From Aegilops tauschii subsp. strangulata (Eukaryota > Streptophyta > Magnoliopsida > Poales > Poaceae): a DNA stretch of 64,000 nt. The stretch's first letter is position 1, and each line of letters starts with the position of its first letter. The notes under the pieces were generated by a model. It was not told where the DNA came from and did not search any database. It was given only the letters and a program-made list of their open reading frames with translations. A program made the translations under genes and the position numbers. This document shows positions 1-11,998 of the stretch, piece by piece. The stretch lies in assembly GCF_002575655.3 (NCBI RefSeq), contig NC_053036.3:163594627-163658626 (forward strand), read 5' to 3'.

Positions 1-2254
1 ATCCGCCCGCGCGCCGACTGGGCCAAAGGCCCAGCCGACGGCCCGCCTCGCGCCTCTCCTGTTCCCGCACGGGAGCTCGCCGCCGGAGTCCGTCCCGGGC
101 ACGGGAGCCGCCGCCGCCTCGGGTGCCCCCTTCCCCAAGCCGCCGCACCCCCTCCTTAAATACCGCCCCCTCTCTCTTTCTCTCACCACCGCCGCCGCCG
201 GAGCCCCTCATCGCCGCCGCCGCAACACGCCCGCCACCGCCGCCATTTGCCCCGCCGCCGCCGCCAGGAGCCGCCGGAGCCGCCGCCCTCGCACCCCCCC
301 GAGCCCCGCACCCCGCGCCCCCGAGCCCCGCCACCGGAGCCCCTCGCCGGAGCCCGCCGTCGAGGTACTGCCGCCGCCCGTTCCCGTCGTTGCCGGTTTT
401 CTGTAAAAAAAACCTTTGTTTAAAAAAAACCCTAGATCGGTTTTTTTTCCAGTTTTATTATTTTACGAGCGTTCACCGAACCGTTCGTTTTAACGAACGC
501 GTTCGTCGGTTTTTCTCTGTTAACGAACGTCCGTTCTTTAACCGTTCGTCCGTTTTTCTTTTTTGTCGGATTTTCTCGTTATTTTCTCAGATTCGATTTC
601 TGATCGAATCTTCGATCCTGTTTAACTTCTCGCTCGTTTATCGAAATCAGGCGATTCAAGCGCCTAGAGTTTCGTCTCGAAATTCTCTTTCCGTTTAACC
701 TACTCAAACAAGTTTTTGCTATAGTAAAATTTGACCTAGATCCAGATTAGCAAACGAAGTTTCTTTCTTTCGCCGTTTGACTTTAGTTGCTTCTTCCGAG
801 TTGATTCTTTTTGCAAACCGGAGTTTTTAAGTTGAACTTTCTGGTTGGATCTTTCATTCGAGTTTTACCTGTGCATTAGATGAGTACTGATTGTATGCTT
901 GTTTGTTTGCGATAGAGTACCCGGAGTGTGCCGCTTGTTACTTCGACTCGCTAGGTTTTGCGGATCATCAGCAAGGCAAGTAACACTTTGATCATACCCC
1001 ATTCATACCCAGTTTTTATTGCATTAGATCTATTCCTCAAACACATTGCATAATTAGGATCTAATTAAACTGTGGGTATTGGGAAGTAGTTGAGGTAGTA
1101 CCTATCACCTGTTTTACATTATCAAACCCTTGGGAGTTACTTCTACGTTGCTATTATATTGCCATGCTATGCTCGTAGACGTGGATTGGGTTTGAGAGAT
1201 ATTCATGACAGATGTGAGATTGTTAATAATGGTTCAACTTAAGGTGGCAACTAAAACTCACATCTGGGTGGATTGAGGCACCTGGAGAACCCAGTGTTGT
1301 CTGTATGTATAAGGTCCGCCACCCAGGCTCAAAGGGATCATAAGATTATTCATGCTAGAAACTTCCGTGTGCAGCCACAAGCTATTATGGGCTCTAGCAT
1401 AGCTGAGTAGGTTACAGGATCTCTTGAAGAGGTGGACTAGCAGATGTAGGGGAAAGTAGGTGTACCGGTCCATCCAGAGTAAAGAGTGATTGTTTCTAAA
1501 AGACTGTGTCTCGGTCATCCGTTTCTCAAACATCATGCAGTGCGAGAATCAAGCGGAGGCGATCGAGTCTTGTGGGGAAAAGTGCGCAAACCTCTGCAGA
1601 GTGTACAAACTGATCATGATTAGCCGTGTCCCCGATTATGGACAACTTGAGTATCTAGTACCTGGATTATCATTTGAATCTCATCACCGTGATACTTATA
1701 ATTAATTTTGTTGGGGTAATGATGATACTTAATTGGGATTGAGTTGGAGGTACCTTCTCAATGTTTCAACCACCATGATAGTTAAATAAAATTTATTCCT
1801 TTTGAAGTAGGATAAAATTGGCTTTTCGCAAAACTGTAACCATAGAGCTTTCCACCAGCCATAAATGCATATAGTATAGCATTATTATTGTTCATTGCTC
1901 TCTATGTGTTACATTGCCAGCATATTCTATGTGCTGACCCATTTTCGGGCTGCAACGTTTCATGTTGCAGACTTTTCAGACGACGAGTAAGGTGCCTTAG
2001 GTCGTGGTCTTATACTCAGTGATGCCGCTGGAGTTGATGGACTCACTTATCTTCCAAGTCTTCCGCTGTTATCGTTATTAGATGGCCTTAAGCCATGTTT
2101 TCATACTTATTCTCTTTGGAGATATTCGATGTAATAAGTGTGTGATTGCTACTCTGTTATAAATCCTCCATTTGTACTGTGCGTGTCAGCATTACTGATC
2201 CAGGGATGACACTGGTGCACAGCAGCACATGCCATTTGAGGTCTGGTCGCTACA
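1..2254 (+). mobile_element. Gypsy LTR, 3' part (Sabrina/WHAM-like)
   Basis: The stretch begins GC-rich with CCG runs (1-390), becomes T-rich with AACG/CGTT words (470-560), then runs as AT-balanced DNA with no sustained reading frame. It ends in GTCTGGTCGCTACA at 2254, where CA is the expected LTR terminus. The next bases read as an unrelated Gypsy pol frame and no primer binding site follows, so this is a solo or truncated LTR inserted into that pol. Its left end lies outside the window, so the expected TSD partner of AAGTC (2255-2259) cannot be checked. The family name is from memory and tentative. Confidence 0.6.
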
Positions 2255-4516
2255 AAGTCAAAAGGTACCTCCTTAATCCACCTGTCTTGGCAGCTCCCGT
2301 GAAGGGGCACCCACTCATTCTATACATTGCAGCACAACCTACTTCGATAGGCGCTTTGTTCGCCCAGAACAATAATGAAGGGAAGGAGGTGGCATGTTAT
2401 TACTTGAGCCGCACCATGGTGGGGGCTGAGCGAAACTACTCTGCTATAGAGAAGTTGTGCTTGGCCCTAATCTTTGCTTTGAAGAAGCTCAGGCACTACA
2501 CGTTGAAGCATGAAGTCCAGCTCGTCGCAAGGGCGGACCCCGTGAGGTACGTTTAAGTCAGCCCGCGCTTATGGGGCGACTTGGAAAATGGGCACTTATC
2601 ATGATGGAGTTTGACATCACCTTTGTGCCTCAAAAAGCAATCAAGGGTCAAGCCTTGGCGGAGTTTCTTGCAGCGCACCCAATTCCAGACGACTCACCTC
2701 TTGTCACGGACCTTCCTGACGAGGGGGTTTTCAACATCAACCTCGATGCGTCGTGGGAGCTCTACTTTGACGATGCCTCCCGCATGGACGCCAACTCCGA
2801 TGGTACCCCAAGACGAAGAGCTGGTGCAGGTTTGGTATTCAAGACGCCAGAAGGAGGGGTGATGTATCCCTCATTCTCCCTCCTCAAAGAAGAATGCTCC
2901 AACAATGAAGCAGAGTACGAGGCGCTCATCTTCGGCCTCCTTTTGGTGCTCTCCATGGAGGTTCGTTCCTTGCGGGCTTATGGAGACTCTCAACTCATCA
3001 TCCGTCAAGTCAACGACATCTATGAAGTTCGCAAGCCTGAACTGGTGCCGTACTATTCCGTGGCCTGGAATCTAATGGGGAAATTTCAACATGTTGAAGT
3101 GCTTCATGTCCCGCGAAGTAGGAATGCACCTGCTGATGCATTAGCGCAACTAGCAACGGCATTGGTGCTTCCAGATAATAAAACAATGCAGGTGAACGTG
3201 GAAGAAAGGTGGCTACTCCCGGCTGTCTTGGAGCTCATCCCGGCGGAGTATGAAGTCAATACCGTCATGACAAATGCCGTAGAGGAGGGCGAGTGGCTGC
3301 AACCATTCCTCGACTACTTCAAGCATGGGAGCCTCCCCGATGACCCTGTCACGAGGCGCCAACTACAACGACGACTCCCTTTCTATCTTTTTGAAGCAGG
3401 TGTCCTATACAGGCGCTTGCATGGACAGGAGGTCCTACTTCGATGCGTCAACCGAAGTGAAGCCGACAAGATCCTACAGGAGATGCATCATGGAGTCTGC
3501 GGCGGGCACCAAGGAGGGGCCAAGATGTATCATAGTATACGTCTAGCAGGATACTACTGGCCCGGAATTATGTCAGACTGCCTTCGGGTGGCTAGATCAT
3601 GCCACAATTGTCAAGTTCATGGTGATTTCAAGCACAGGCCGCCGGTCCCTCTTCACCCTACCATTCCCTCTTGGCCATTCGATGCCTGGGGAATCGACGT
3701 CATCGGCCCTATCGACCCTCCATCTTCCAGGGGACTTCTAGAAGTGGGCGGAAGTTGTCCCGTTGCGGGAGGTGAAGAGTGACAACGTCATCAACTTCCT
3801 AGAGCGAAACATCATATATCGCTTTGGGATACCTCATCGGATCACCTCCGACAACGGCAAGGCCTTCAGTCCAACAAGATGTACAGGTTCACGAAGAAGT
3901 ACAAGATCAAGTGGAACTACTCCACCGGCTACTACCCTCAAGCTAACGGTGCGATCGAGGCTTTCAACAAGAAGCTCGGCAAGATACTCAAGAAGACGGT
4001 GACAAGGAATCGGAGAGACTGGCATGATCGTCTCTTCGAGTCCTTATGGGCGTACTGTGTCATAGTCCATACCCCAACACAGGCGACTCCGTTTTCTCTC
4101 GTTTACGGGAGTGAGGCGGTCCTACCACTGGAGGTCCAGCTACCCTCTTTGAGGGTGGCTATCCAAGATGAGATCGCCCAAGACGAACAGGTACAACTGC
4201 GGTTTCAGGAGCTCGACGCCCTTGAAGAGGAGCGACTTAAGCCCTACAAAACCTGGAGCTTTACCGCCAGAATATGGTGAGAGCTTACGACAAGCTCGTT
4301 AAGCAACGCGTCTTCCGAAAAGGCGAGTTGGTTCTCGTGCTCAGGCGGCCCATCGTCGTGACGCACAAGACGAAGGGCAAGTTCGAACCAAAGTGGGAAG
4401 GGCCATACGTCATCGAGCAAGTCTACGACGGGGGAGCATACCAGCTTGTAGATTCCCAGGGAGTCCGACCTATGCCCCCAATCAACGGAAGGTTCCTCAA
4501 AAAATATTTTTCTTAA
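2255..4516 (+). pseudogene. Gypsy pol fragment: RT end, RNase H, integrase
   Basis: Broken remnant of a retrotransposon polyprotein, cut on its left by the preceding LTR. In order: end of the reverse transcriptase/connection (about 2260-2556); RNase H (about 2750-3170) with acidic positions in FDDAS, NNEAEYEA, YGDSQLII and APADALAQ; integrase zinc domain (about 3485-3625, HHCC type ending SCHNCQ); integrase core with DVIGP, TSDNGK (about 3847) and IEAFNK (about 3955); and the integrase C-terminus with WEGPYVI (about 4396). Frames change near 2555, 3745 (with loss of a short core segment), 3872 and 4270, and the last frame ends at 4516. It cannot encode a working enzyme. The RNase H and integrase style fits the Tat lineage. 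Confidence 0.85.
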
Positions 4517-7175
4517 AATTTTGCCTCTTTTGTTGCCATTTGGATTTTTCATTGGGGAAACTTTTTCTGTGGGCTTTCGGATCCATGATGCATTCTCCTT
4601 AGCATTTCGTGGATATATCTAGTTTTCCCCAATTTTTACGGATTAAGTCCAACAAAAAATGGCTTTCCCCTATCGCACTACGCTGTTGATTGAAGCTTCG
4701 GCTACCCTAGGACTTGTTGGAGGGCGGCACAATGTGTCAAGTTGCAGGTGGAGCGGCTCCTACACCCACAATGCACGACACGTACCAGGTGTATGCTTCC
4801 GGAGGCAGCGGAGATGATTACTTGGGCACTTCTAAGTATTGAGACCCCATGCTCTTCATGTTTCCCGGCATGCCTCGTGTTCACAGAGGCTCACACCCCG
4901 GGGAAGACTATAGGAAAAGATCATGGAGGGTTGCCTGACCCAACACAAGTTGGTTTGGTGCGTAGTCACATGGCAACCCTGGGGTGCGCCACCAGAAGCC
5001 CTAGATAATGTGCTAGAGGGGTTTTCCTAGTCCACAGAGGTGAACAGTTCCCTTCCAATTTCCCAAGGTGGGTCCCCAAGAAATCCTGGAAGAAGAGTCC
5101 TCAAGAAGTTCAGCCGAATGTCAAAGCAAGTCCATGAAGTTCGTGGCCCATCAATCATCCGCGTTAGAAATCAAGATGAAATTCCGAAAGTACAAGAAGA
5201 AAATTCAAGAAAGAAAATCCCAACAATCCAAGAAGCAATCAAGAGGTCCCAAGCAGTAAGGAACCCACTGGAAGGAAGGCGGGAGGTAGCTGTTCACCAC
5301 CCCTCAATATGCACGAAGAAAAATCGCCAAGCTGTTGTCCCAAAACCATTTAACCTGAACTTACCACACCCAAGTCTCTGGGTTCATGGGGCGTGTGCAG
5401 GGGGCATGTTGAGCTGTGGGGGCCCTCAATATGATGATGGGCTAGAGTATGAATTTTTGTTGCCTCTCGGAAGCATCCCGAAACACGGCGTCTTCATACA
5501 CGTACACCAAAGCTATTTAAGTTGTTGAGTTGCGATCGTCAAGGTCTTTCGACGGTTCCCAATGACAAGTCCTTCGGTAGCCTTCTCGGATATCACGCCT
5601 ATAGCTGGTGTATAACGGGAAAGCCAACATTTTAAAACCCACAAACTTTTCCCCCCTCTCTTTATCGCCTGTTTTTGTTTGGTGTTCCTAGTTGTGCTCC
5701 TCCAACATCTTTTGCAGCCATGGAGAGACACTCCCTGTCATCGTCGACGGCATTCTGACGACAACCGCTACATCGAACTACGTCCTGGGTGTTTGGGTGC
5801 AGCAGTACCCATGCGTCCCTGCCAATACCGACGACAGCCCGACAACCAATGGTCTACACCGACACGCACGGTGGGTGACAGAAGGCAACACCTCCACTCA
5901 CGGAGGTGCAGCCGATTCGTCCCCGTAACCCTGTCTCCAACAACAATGAAGCATGGGGCCAACGTCAACCCCTCAATTATTTGTAAGGTCGATGGCGTCC
6001 CGGCGCACCACCAGAATTGTCACACCATGGATAGTGTGACGGTTCATTCAACGGAGTGGAGCTATCGACGGTATACCGATACCTCGCCTACATCAACACA
6101 AGGAGATCATGGGAGCAGTGCAACACGCCAGTGCGGCCAGCATGAATCTGTGAAACCCTCCAATCAAGTCGGCTGGCACCATAGCAGCTAGACGGTCGCG
6201 ACGAAATTGGTAAATTTTTATTTTTTTGTTTTCAGGACAAGGCATGCTGTTTCGCCATGGAATGAAGACAGGATAGGGTTCCTTCGTTGGCTGGCATCGT
6301 GCGTGTTATACAATCCAACGAGCACCCTAGAGAACAGAAGTGTGGATGGACATGCCTACACTAATTTACATTACTATTAATCAATCATCTTCGGGACGAC
6401 GCTCAATATCACGAACCTCGGGTCAATACCTCTCTAGGCTGCATGTTGATGCGCCAATTCGTTACAGAAAAAAAAAGTTTTCACCAAACTAAGTTCGATC
6501 GCTTCACGCTCGAACTTTATTTGGTGAGGGGGCATTTGTTTGACGAAGTTTTGTACTAAAAAAAGAGAGGTTAAATAAGTACTAAAAAAATACGGCTCAA
6601 CTCTTTTTCCTCTCTCTTACATGACTAATCGCTTAATTGTTATTATTATTATTATTTTTTCTGAAGAAAAGGAATTTTCGGGAGTACAGGATAAACAGGG
6701 AAGAGTATATGTACACACATGGTGGACTAGTGCACGCACGAATTAGTTAATCTCTTGATTGATCTTGTACGTGGTGCATGGCAATTTTGCCTACGTACAT
6801 ACATGCATGCGTGAGAACGGCAATATGCACAGCGAAAATATATGCCTCGGTTATACGTGGCGGCCGCTACGACGGACATGCAAATAAGCATATGAACACC
6901 CGCACATATGATGGATTGATCAATATATTTTTGAGGTCTAGATGTGCACTCGAAGGTCTCGCGGCTGGTGCAAGACAAGTTGAAGCTGTTACGTCAAGCA
7001 TTGGTGGAGTCCAACAAGGACCGAGCGAAGGACTGCAACATATACACCAAGGAGGCTGTGGTTAGCTAGCCTCATCAGTGTTGGAAGCGGATACAATGCA
7101 GCTCCATGGCCAGTATGAAGCAAAGACCCAGCAAGTAAAAGTAAAAAAAGGAGATATATCACAAAAGCTATCATT
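4517..7175. other. Non-coding 3' internal region of the Gypsy element
   Basis: No recognisable protein in either strand; open frames here (for example 5679-6191) are short and have no family signal. An (ATT)n microsatellite lies at about 6638-6658. A short stretch at 6470-6530 holds an imperfect inverted repeat around TTCGATCGCTTCACGCTCGAA. Poly-purine/poly-pyrimidine patches are present, but none could be tied to an LTR boundary. Confidence 0.5.
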
Positions 7176-7181
7176 TTTATT
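7176..7181 (-). terminator. AATAAA polyadenylation signal of the antisense gene
   Basis: TTTATT on the plus strand reads AATAAA on the minus strand, about 140 nt past the stop codon at 7322, a normal distance for a plant 3' UTR. Confidence 0.5.
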
Positions 7182-7321
7182 GATCGAGGATACAAAAGTT
7201 CACCGGGACTAATCAAACTATGTTCTGGATGAGCTAAGACAAATTATATTTAACTAAGATAGAACTTATTTGAACTAAGTGCAGCTTTTGCGGAGCAGTC
7301 CATGATCTCTAGCCCGCTCCC

Positions 7322-8988
7322 TCACTCAGGAGCTTTGTATGCTAGGATCGTCGCGATTTCCGGAAGCGTTCCGCCGGCGGCCAGGAAGGCAGTCGCCTCC
7401 GCACGGCGTCTTGTGTATGACTCGGCCACTTGTGATGAACTCCGGACCACATCTTCATGAGCTTCAAGATGGCGGGAGCTAGAAGTCATCATGTCAGCTA
7501 GGACGCCTGTGCGCTTTTCAGCCAGTGCCGCCATCTCTGTTTCTTTCTCGCAGAGGGCCTTGTACTCCTCGGCAAGTTGCTGATGTGTGCCGGCAAGCAT
7601 CCGATGTTCTTCTGCCAACTTCTTTTGTCTGTTGCAGATGGAGGCGAGGTCGGCAAGGCGTCCCTCTAGGCGCGGCCCTTCCTTCTCGAGGCGGCGAAGT
7701 CCTTGAGTGATCCCCGCATGAGCTGCATCGAGTTTCTCCAGCCGAGATGACACTTGAGCCGGCGCGGGTGTCGATGTGTGGGAAGTGCCAAGGCCACCTT
7801 TCCCGCCCAGACGAGCCACCACCGCTTCAAGATGGCGAATCAGAATTTCGAGGTCTGGCAGGACCTCGTTCACATACGGGATCTTCCACATACTTATCAC
7901 AGACTCGATTTTCGTGATGGTTAGCTCCTCATTGATCGGCTGCTCCCTTAGCGCCTCTTGTATATCTTTGAGTCCTATTGAGATGTACTTTGCTGCTATT
8001 CTGGGCGGGAGAACAAGGCTTGGCGTTGAGATGTTACTAGTTGGAGGGACTTTGAGCTTCTCGAGCAGAGTGTTTTCTCCAGCAAGGATATTCTTGTGTT
8101 GCTCAATTAAGAGACGGAGCTCCTTTGCCTCAGGGGAATAAAAGCCTTCTAGATTAGTTGATTTGCTGGAGACATCTAGAAAGGCGACAAAAAGAGAAAG
8201 TGTCAAGAAAGCATAAAAAAAATCAAATCATGCAAAGGTGGCAGGGGTACTATGCACGTACCGCAAGCAGACGGCCTTGGCTTCTTTGCAGTTACCCCAA
8301 CATCCTTGTCATTGATAGCTCCCGATGACCGCTTTTTGTCCACTTCAGGGGTGCCTGTTGATGTGGTTAAAGAAGCGGGCTTTGTCACCAGGGAGGCGGG
8401 TTTTACGACAAGATCACTCCCTGCCACATTTGAAGAATTCGCAGCTGGATCACTCACTGCCGGGGGCATGTGCTGCGCCACCGAACTAGACTTGACAGGA
8501 GGTGCGGATCTTGTGGCCGGCCCATCTTGCTCCATGTTTTCCATCACCTCGTCTAAGAGTTGCTCCATACCGCGGCTCATAGGCACGAACGGCAACACGT
8601 CGTCGAGCTTGTCCTGCATGCGTACAGGATTTACGTAGAAGTAAGGAAAGAATACATTCATGCGAGCTCTATTTCTTTTTTTCACCTCCAGGTTCCCTAG
8701 TGGTGGGGCGTCGTCATCAAGGGAGATGGATGTCTCATCAGAATTCTTCGAGTTGCGGTTCGGATAGCTATGCGTAGTCCGTGGCGCTGTGCTAAGCGAC
8801 TTCAGTACAAGCGACAGGGCACTTGGCAATGGCGGTGACCGGCGTGTGTACTCCACACCCTTGGAGTGGTTTCCGGACTTGCTTGTAGGTGGTGGAGGAG
8901 TTGAGCCGCCTTTGCCGTTCTTGCTGCCGCTCGTCGAGCCTTCAACGTCTCTCGATTCATACTTCTTGAACTTGTCGCCCCGTCCCAT
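7322..8988 (-). CDS. Spliced antisense gene of unknown function, 526 residues
   Basis: Two open exons join in frame across a GT-AG intron. Exon 1 runs 8988-8262, the intron is 8261-8176 (86 nt), and exon 2 runs 8175-7322 with a TGA stop. The start is chosen at 8988 because it lies in ACCATGG, a strong plant start context. The protein begins MGRGDKFKKY, has a Ser/Pro-rich basic N-terminus with a possible nuclear signal KKRNRAR (about 103-109), a disordered Ser/Ala/Pro middle, and a long Leu/Ala/Glu-rich coiled coil (about 387-510). No enzyme motif was seen. The frame is free of stops although the neighbouring pol is badly broken. It probably is the antisense accessory ORF of a Tat-type element; a captured host gene is the alternative. 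Confidence 0.65.
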
Positions 8989-8994
8989 GGTGTC

Positions 8995-9130
8995 CTGATG
9001 ATACGAGTGAAACAACAAATACAAAGTTAGCAGGAGACAAAAGATGCAAGTTTATTTACTGGGCATGCACGCAGAACGTGCAAAGTCCAGGCGACGCATT
9101 AGCTTTAGAAAAGAGATAACGAAATTGTAC
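8995..9130 (-). other. Putative 5' UTR intron of the antisense gene
   Basis: On the minus strand AAAAAG is followed by GTACAATTTC (donor at 9130) and a pyrimidine-rich stretch ends in ATCATCAG (acceptor at 8995), seven bases before the ATG. This would place a short leader exon between the TATA box near 9210 and the coding exon. Inferred only from splice-site words. Confidence 0.35.
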
Positions 9131-9207
9131 CTTTTTCTCTTCTGATCGGATGTGTTGTAGGCGATGATCAAACTTGTGTGCCCTCGGACGCTACCTAGGG
9201 TCTCAAC

Positions 9208-9213
9208 TTTATA
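9208..9213 (-). promoter_or_regulatory. TATA box for the antisense gene
   Basis: The minus strand reads GCTATAAAGT here, 220 bp upstream of the ATG at 8988. With the splice sites and the AATAAA signal it completes a gene-like layout. Confidence 0.45.
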
Positions 9214-10532
9214 GCAGCTTAGATGATGCATACATGGCAAGACCTATGCAAGAGCCCTGATCGGATGCGGCAAGGGATTGCATCGATCGGGAGCTTTGGA
9301 CTATGTTGAAGAATTTGCTTCCTTGTACGAAGAGTTGAAGTGAACTTGCCTTGTATAGACCTGTCCGACGTGCTTCACCGTATCAATCTCAACTTCGAGC
9401 TCGGCACAGGTAATGTACATGTAATATACATGGGATTGGGCTTATTATCATATGTACGTAGCTTTTGGATGCTCGTTCAAATAAAAAAAAAGGTTTTTGC
9501 ATGTACGTGACAAGCTTGCCTTGCACTTGGTATTTGTACACTATATGTACGTATTCGGGTATCTCGGCCGGCCGGCAAGCCCATGTGTATATACCTGAAT
9601 ACCCGCAGTACTCAAACCAAGCATATACGTGTACCTGTACTTTAGCCCACTCATATGCTAGCTAGTCTTTGGTTACCTTTTTGCATGCACACGTAAGGTA
9701 GTATACATGCATGTATTTTTGGTAGATTATACGCGGCAACCATGTACGCATGCGTACGTACTTGAGTATTCAGGGGCCAGCCAGCAGGCACACGTATTGA
9801 TAAAAAAAACAAGAGGCAGGTCCATCTGCAGCCGAGTAATCACATGTATGCAAGATGTTTTCCTTTCTTTTTGCAGGCTCAAATGGAAAGTTTCTAGCAG
9901 AAGGAAGGTGTAGAAGCGGCATTGGAATTTCCTTAGCTTACGCATCAACTTGGACGAGGAGCAATACACAATTGGAAAGGTGACCTGCCGAACGAAGCAA
10001 GAGTACGGACCAAGAAATCTCACGTTTCCTTTCCTCTGCACCAGCCGGACGCCTATATATAGAGGCAAAGTCTCAACATTGGAGACAGGCGGCAAACCCA
10101 CGAGAGAAACTCACGCACGACAAAACCCAAGCACACAACTCACGAAGGGAGGAGACACGCACGTTGGCAGGAGATTGGTGACTCGGCGTACTCTCATCTG
10201 GGCAAAAAACTCCGATGGCGATGGACGCAAAGGTCATGTTTCCGAAAGGTGAGACTAATGTCTAATTCTTTTCTTTTGTCTCCCCCTTACATCCAGCATG
10301 CATGCACTACATGGAGAGTACGTGCTCATCGCCAAAGACAACGCTCGTTCGATCCCGCTGCCGGCACCAGAGAGGACTTCATCGAACAAGGAGACTACAC
10401 CAACATCACCGAAGCTTGTCCACACCAAGCCCTTCATCGAGTGCGGACGGAGCTCGCCAACGACGGACCCAACCACGCCTTTCTACAAAGTCACCTTCCT
10501 CGGCCCCATGAGGCGGTGCCCATGTCTTGGCG
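9214..10532. other. Non-coding region, possible LTR with plus-strand promoter
   Basis: No coding signal. About 9480-9790 is AT-rich with many GTACGTA and TGCATG words and near-repeats of GTATTCGGGTATC and GAGTATTCAGGGG. From 10040 it resembles an LTR promoter: GCCTATATATAG, then a CA-rich leader (10080-10180) and GGTGACTCGG. No LTR ends could be fixed. Confidence 0.4.
10053..10061 (+). promoter_or_regulatory. TATA box, probable retrotransposon promoter
   Basis: CTATATATA followed 30-40 bp later by a CA-rich leader. The core is nearly palindromic, so the strand is judged from the downstream leader-like sequence. Confidence 0.4.
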
Positions 10533-11300
10533 GACCACCGAGTACGGCGTCTGACAAAGACGGGCTGCACCCTTCATGGCATAAAGGTTTCGGCGTATAG
10601 GCGGCATGATCCTAGTCTCGGCGGACCACCGAATACGGCGTCTGGCTGAGACATGGCATCAATCACTCCCCTCAATGTCATCTTTCTTCGACCCTGTGAT
10701 GTGTTTCCCTTGTCTTGGTGGACCACCGAATACGGCGTCCAGCCGAGACGGGAAGCACCCTTCGTTGCACAGGTCTCACCGTCATATAGGCGGCGTGCTC
10801 CTTGTCTTAACAGACCACCAAATACGATGTCTAGCTGAGACGGGGCATCACCCACGCCCCTCCATAAAGCCATCCTTCTTCGGCAACACAATGTTTTGCT
10901 CTTGTCTTGGTGGACCACCGAATACGGCGTACAGCCGAGACGAGACGCACCCTTCGTGGCAGAGGTCTCGTCGTCGTACAGGCAGCGTGCTCCTTGTCTT
11001 AGCAGACCACCGAATACGGCGTCTAGCTGAGACGAGGCATCAACCACGCCCCTCCATGTCATCTTTCTTCGGCCCTGTGATACGTCTCCCTTGTCTTGGC
11101 GGACCACCGAATACGGCGTCCAGCTGAGAGGAGGCGCATCCTTCGTTGCACACATGTCCCATCACCGTACAGACGGCGTGCTCTTTGTCTTAGCAGACCA
11201 CCGAATACGGCGTCTAGCTGAGACGAGGCATCCACCACGCCCCTCTAAGATGTTACCTTTCACGGCCTCGTGAGGCGGAGTCTTTGTCTCCGCAGACTGC
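10533..11300 (+). repeat. Tandem repeat, about 190 bp unit made of two half-units
   Basis: The word GACCACCGAATACGGCGT or a close variant starts at 10533, 10623, 10721, 10813, 10913, 11003, 11102 and 11195. The spacings are 90, 98, 92, 100, 90, 99 and 93, so two half-units alternate and give a full unit near 190 bp. One half carries CTTGTCTTGG and GCCGAGACG before and after the core, the other CTTGTCTTAGC and AGCTGAGACG. A diverged copy lies near 11293. Long open frames on both strands here reflect the periodicity rather than genes. Tandem repeats near the 3' side are known in Tat-type elements. Confidence 0.8.
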
Positions 11301-11998
11301 CGTAACCTCGGCGTCTAGTCGAGATGAGACGCCAACTACACCGGTCATGCCGATGCGAGCGTGCGTTGGTTTTACATTGACACCGTCTCCACAAAAGAGT
11401 ACTCCCGCGAGGCAACCCCTTGCGTTACCCCGACGAAGCCGCTACATCGTCAAGAAGTCCGAGCCAAGCAGGATCCATGCTACCCCAACACCGAGTACAT
11501 CAACGCTGTCAAGACTGGCGAGGCACGACGGCGAGGGCGAACGTGGCCAGCACAAAGCCATGTTTTGAGCGGCACGTGTACCGACGAGGACACGGGCTTT
11601 GCCGCCGCCCACACCACACACACACCATCATCATAATGCATGGAGAACGCGAAGCGAAGATGACGAAGACGACCACACGGCTTAATCGGAGGTATCTCGC
11701 GGAGCAACCCGCGGGAGTAATTAACCGAGAGCTTTTCGAGGCCCCAGGAACCAGGAGACCGCACATCGCCATAGTCAGGCAGGTCGAGCTAGTAGGCCAC
11801 GGAGCTCATTTTTTTACGGGATCTTGTAATTTTGTTTATCCTATGAGATTAATGAAATACTTGTTTTCCGTACCACTTTTCTTTGTGTACTATGGTACAC
11901 TGGCACACCCGCATTTTCTTTTTCCCGGCGCATGAGAGAAATCCACACTCCTTCTCTTCCCTTCATCCGGAGTGCATTAAGATTTTTCTCGTGTCAAA
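11301..11998. other. Non-coding tail before the next LTR
   Basis: Begins as GC-balanced sequence without a family signal, then turns into a 3'-end-like AT-rich stretch (11820-11880: TTGTAATTTTG, GAGATTAATGAAATAC). The sequence changes abruptly to LTR at about 11999. Confidence 0.4.

Larger units (their letters stand above)
2255..11998 (+). mobile_element. Decayed Tat-like Gypsy element (internal region and 3' side)
   Basis: A Gypsy pol pseudogene at 2255-4516 is followed by long non-coding DNA, a minus-strand gene (8988-7322) and a tandem repeat. Extra antisense ORFs between pol and the 3' LTR are known from Tat-lineage Gypsy elements such as maize Grande, and the layout here fits that. I could not define the 3' LTR: a TATA box near 10053 may mark it, but no terminal TG/CA pair or TSD could be matched. 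Parts of 9025-11998 may belong to another element. The right limit is set where a different LTR begins abruptly at about 11999. Confidence 0.5.

Noticed and set aside
123..698. 191-residue open frame at the left edge
   Set aside because: Pro/Ala-rich translation of CCG repeats followed by T-rich DNA inside an LTR; composition-driven, no family signal.
5040..6191. Two medium-length ORFs after the Gypsy pol (162 and 170 residues)
   Set aside because: No recognisable motif, overlapping alternatives in other frames, no splice or start evidence; kept as non-coding.
10574..11155. 193-residue minus-strand ORF with internal repeats
   Set aside because: Falls exactly on the tandem repeat, is matched by open frames on the other strand, and the repeat period is a multiple of three by chance of unit size; not a gene.
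10533..11300. CRISPR-like spacing of repeats
   Set aside because: Units are 90-100 bp and similar over much of their length, without unique spacers, in a plant genome.
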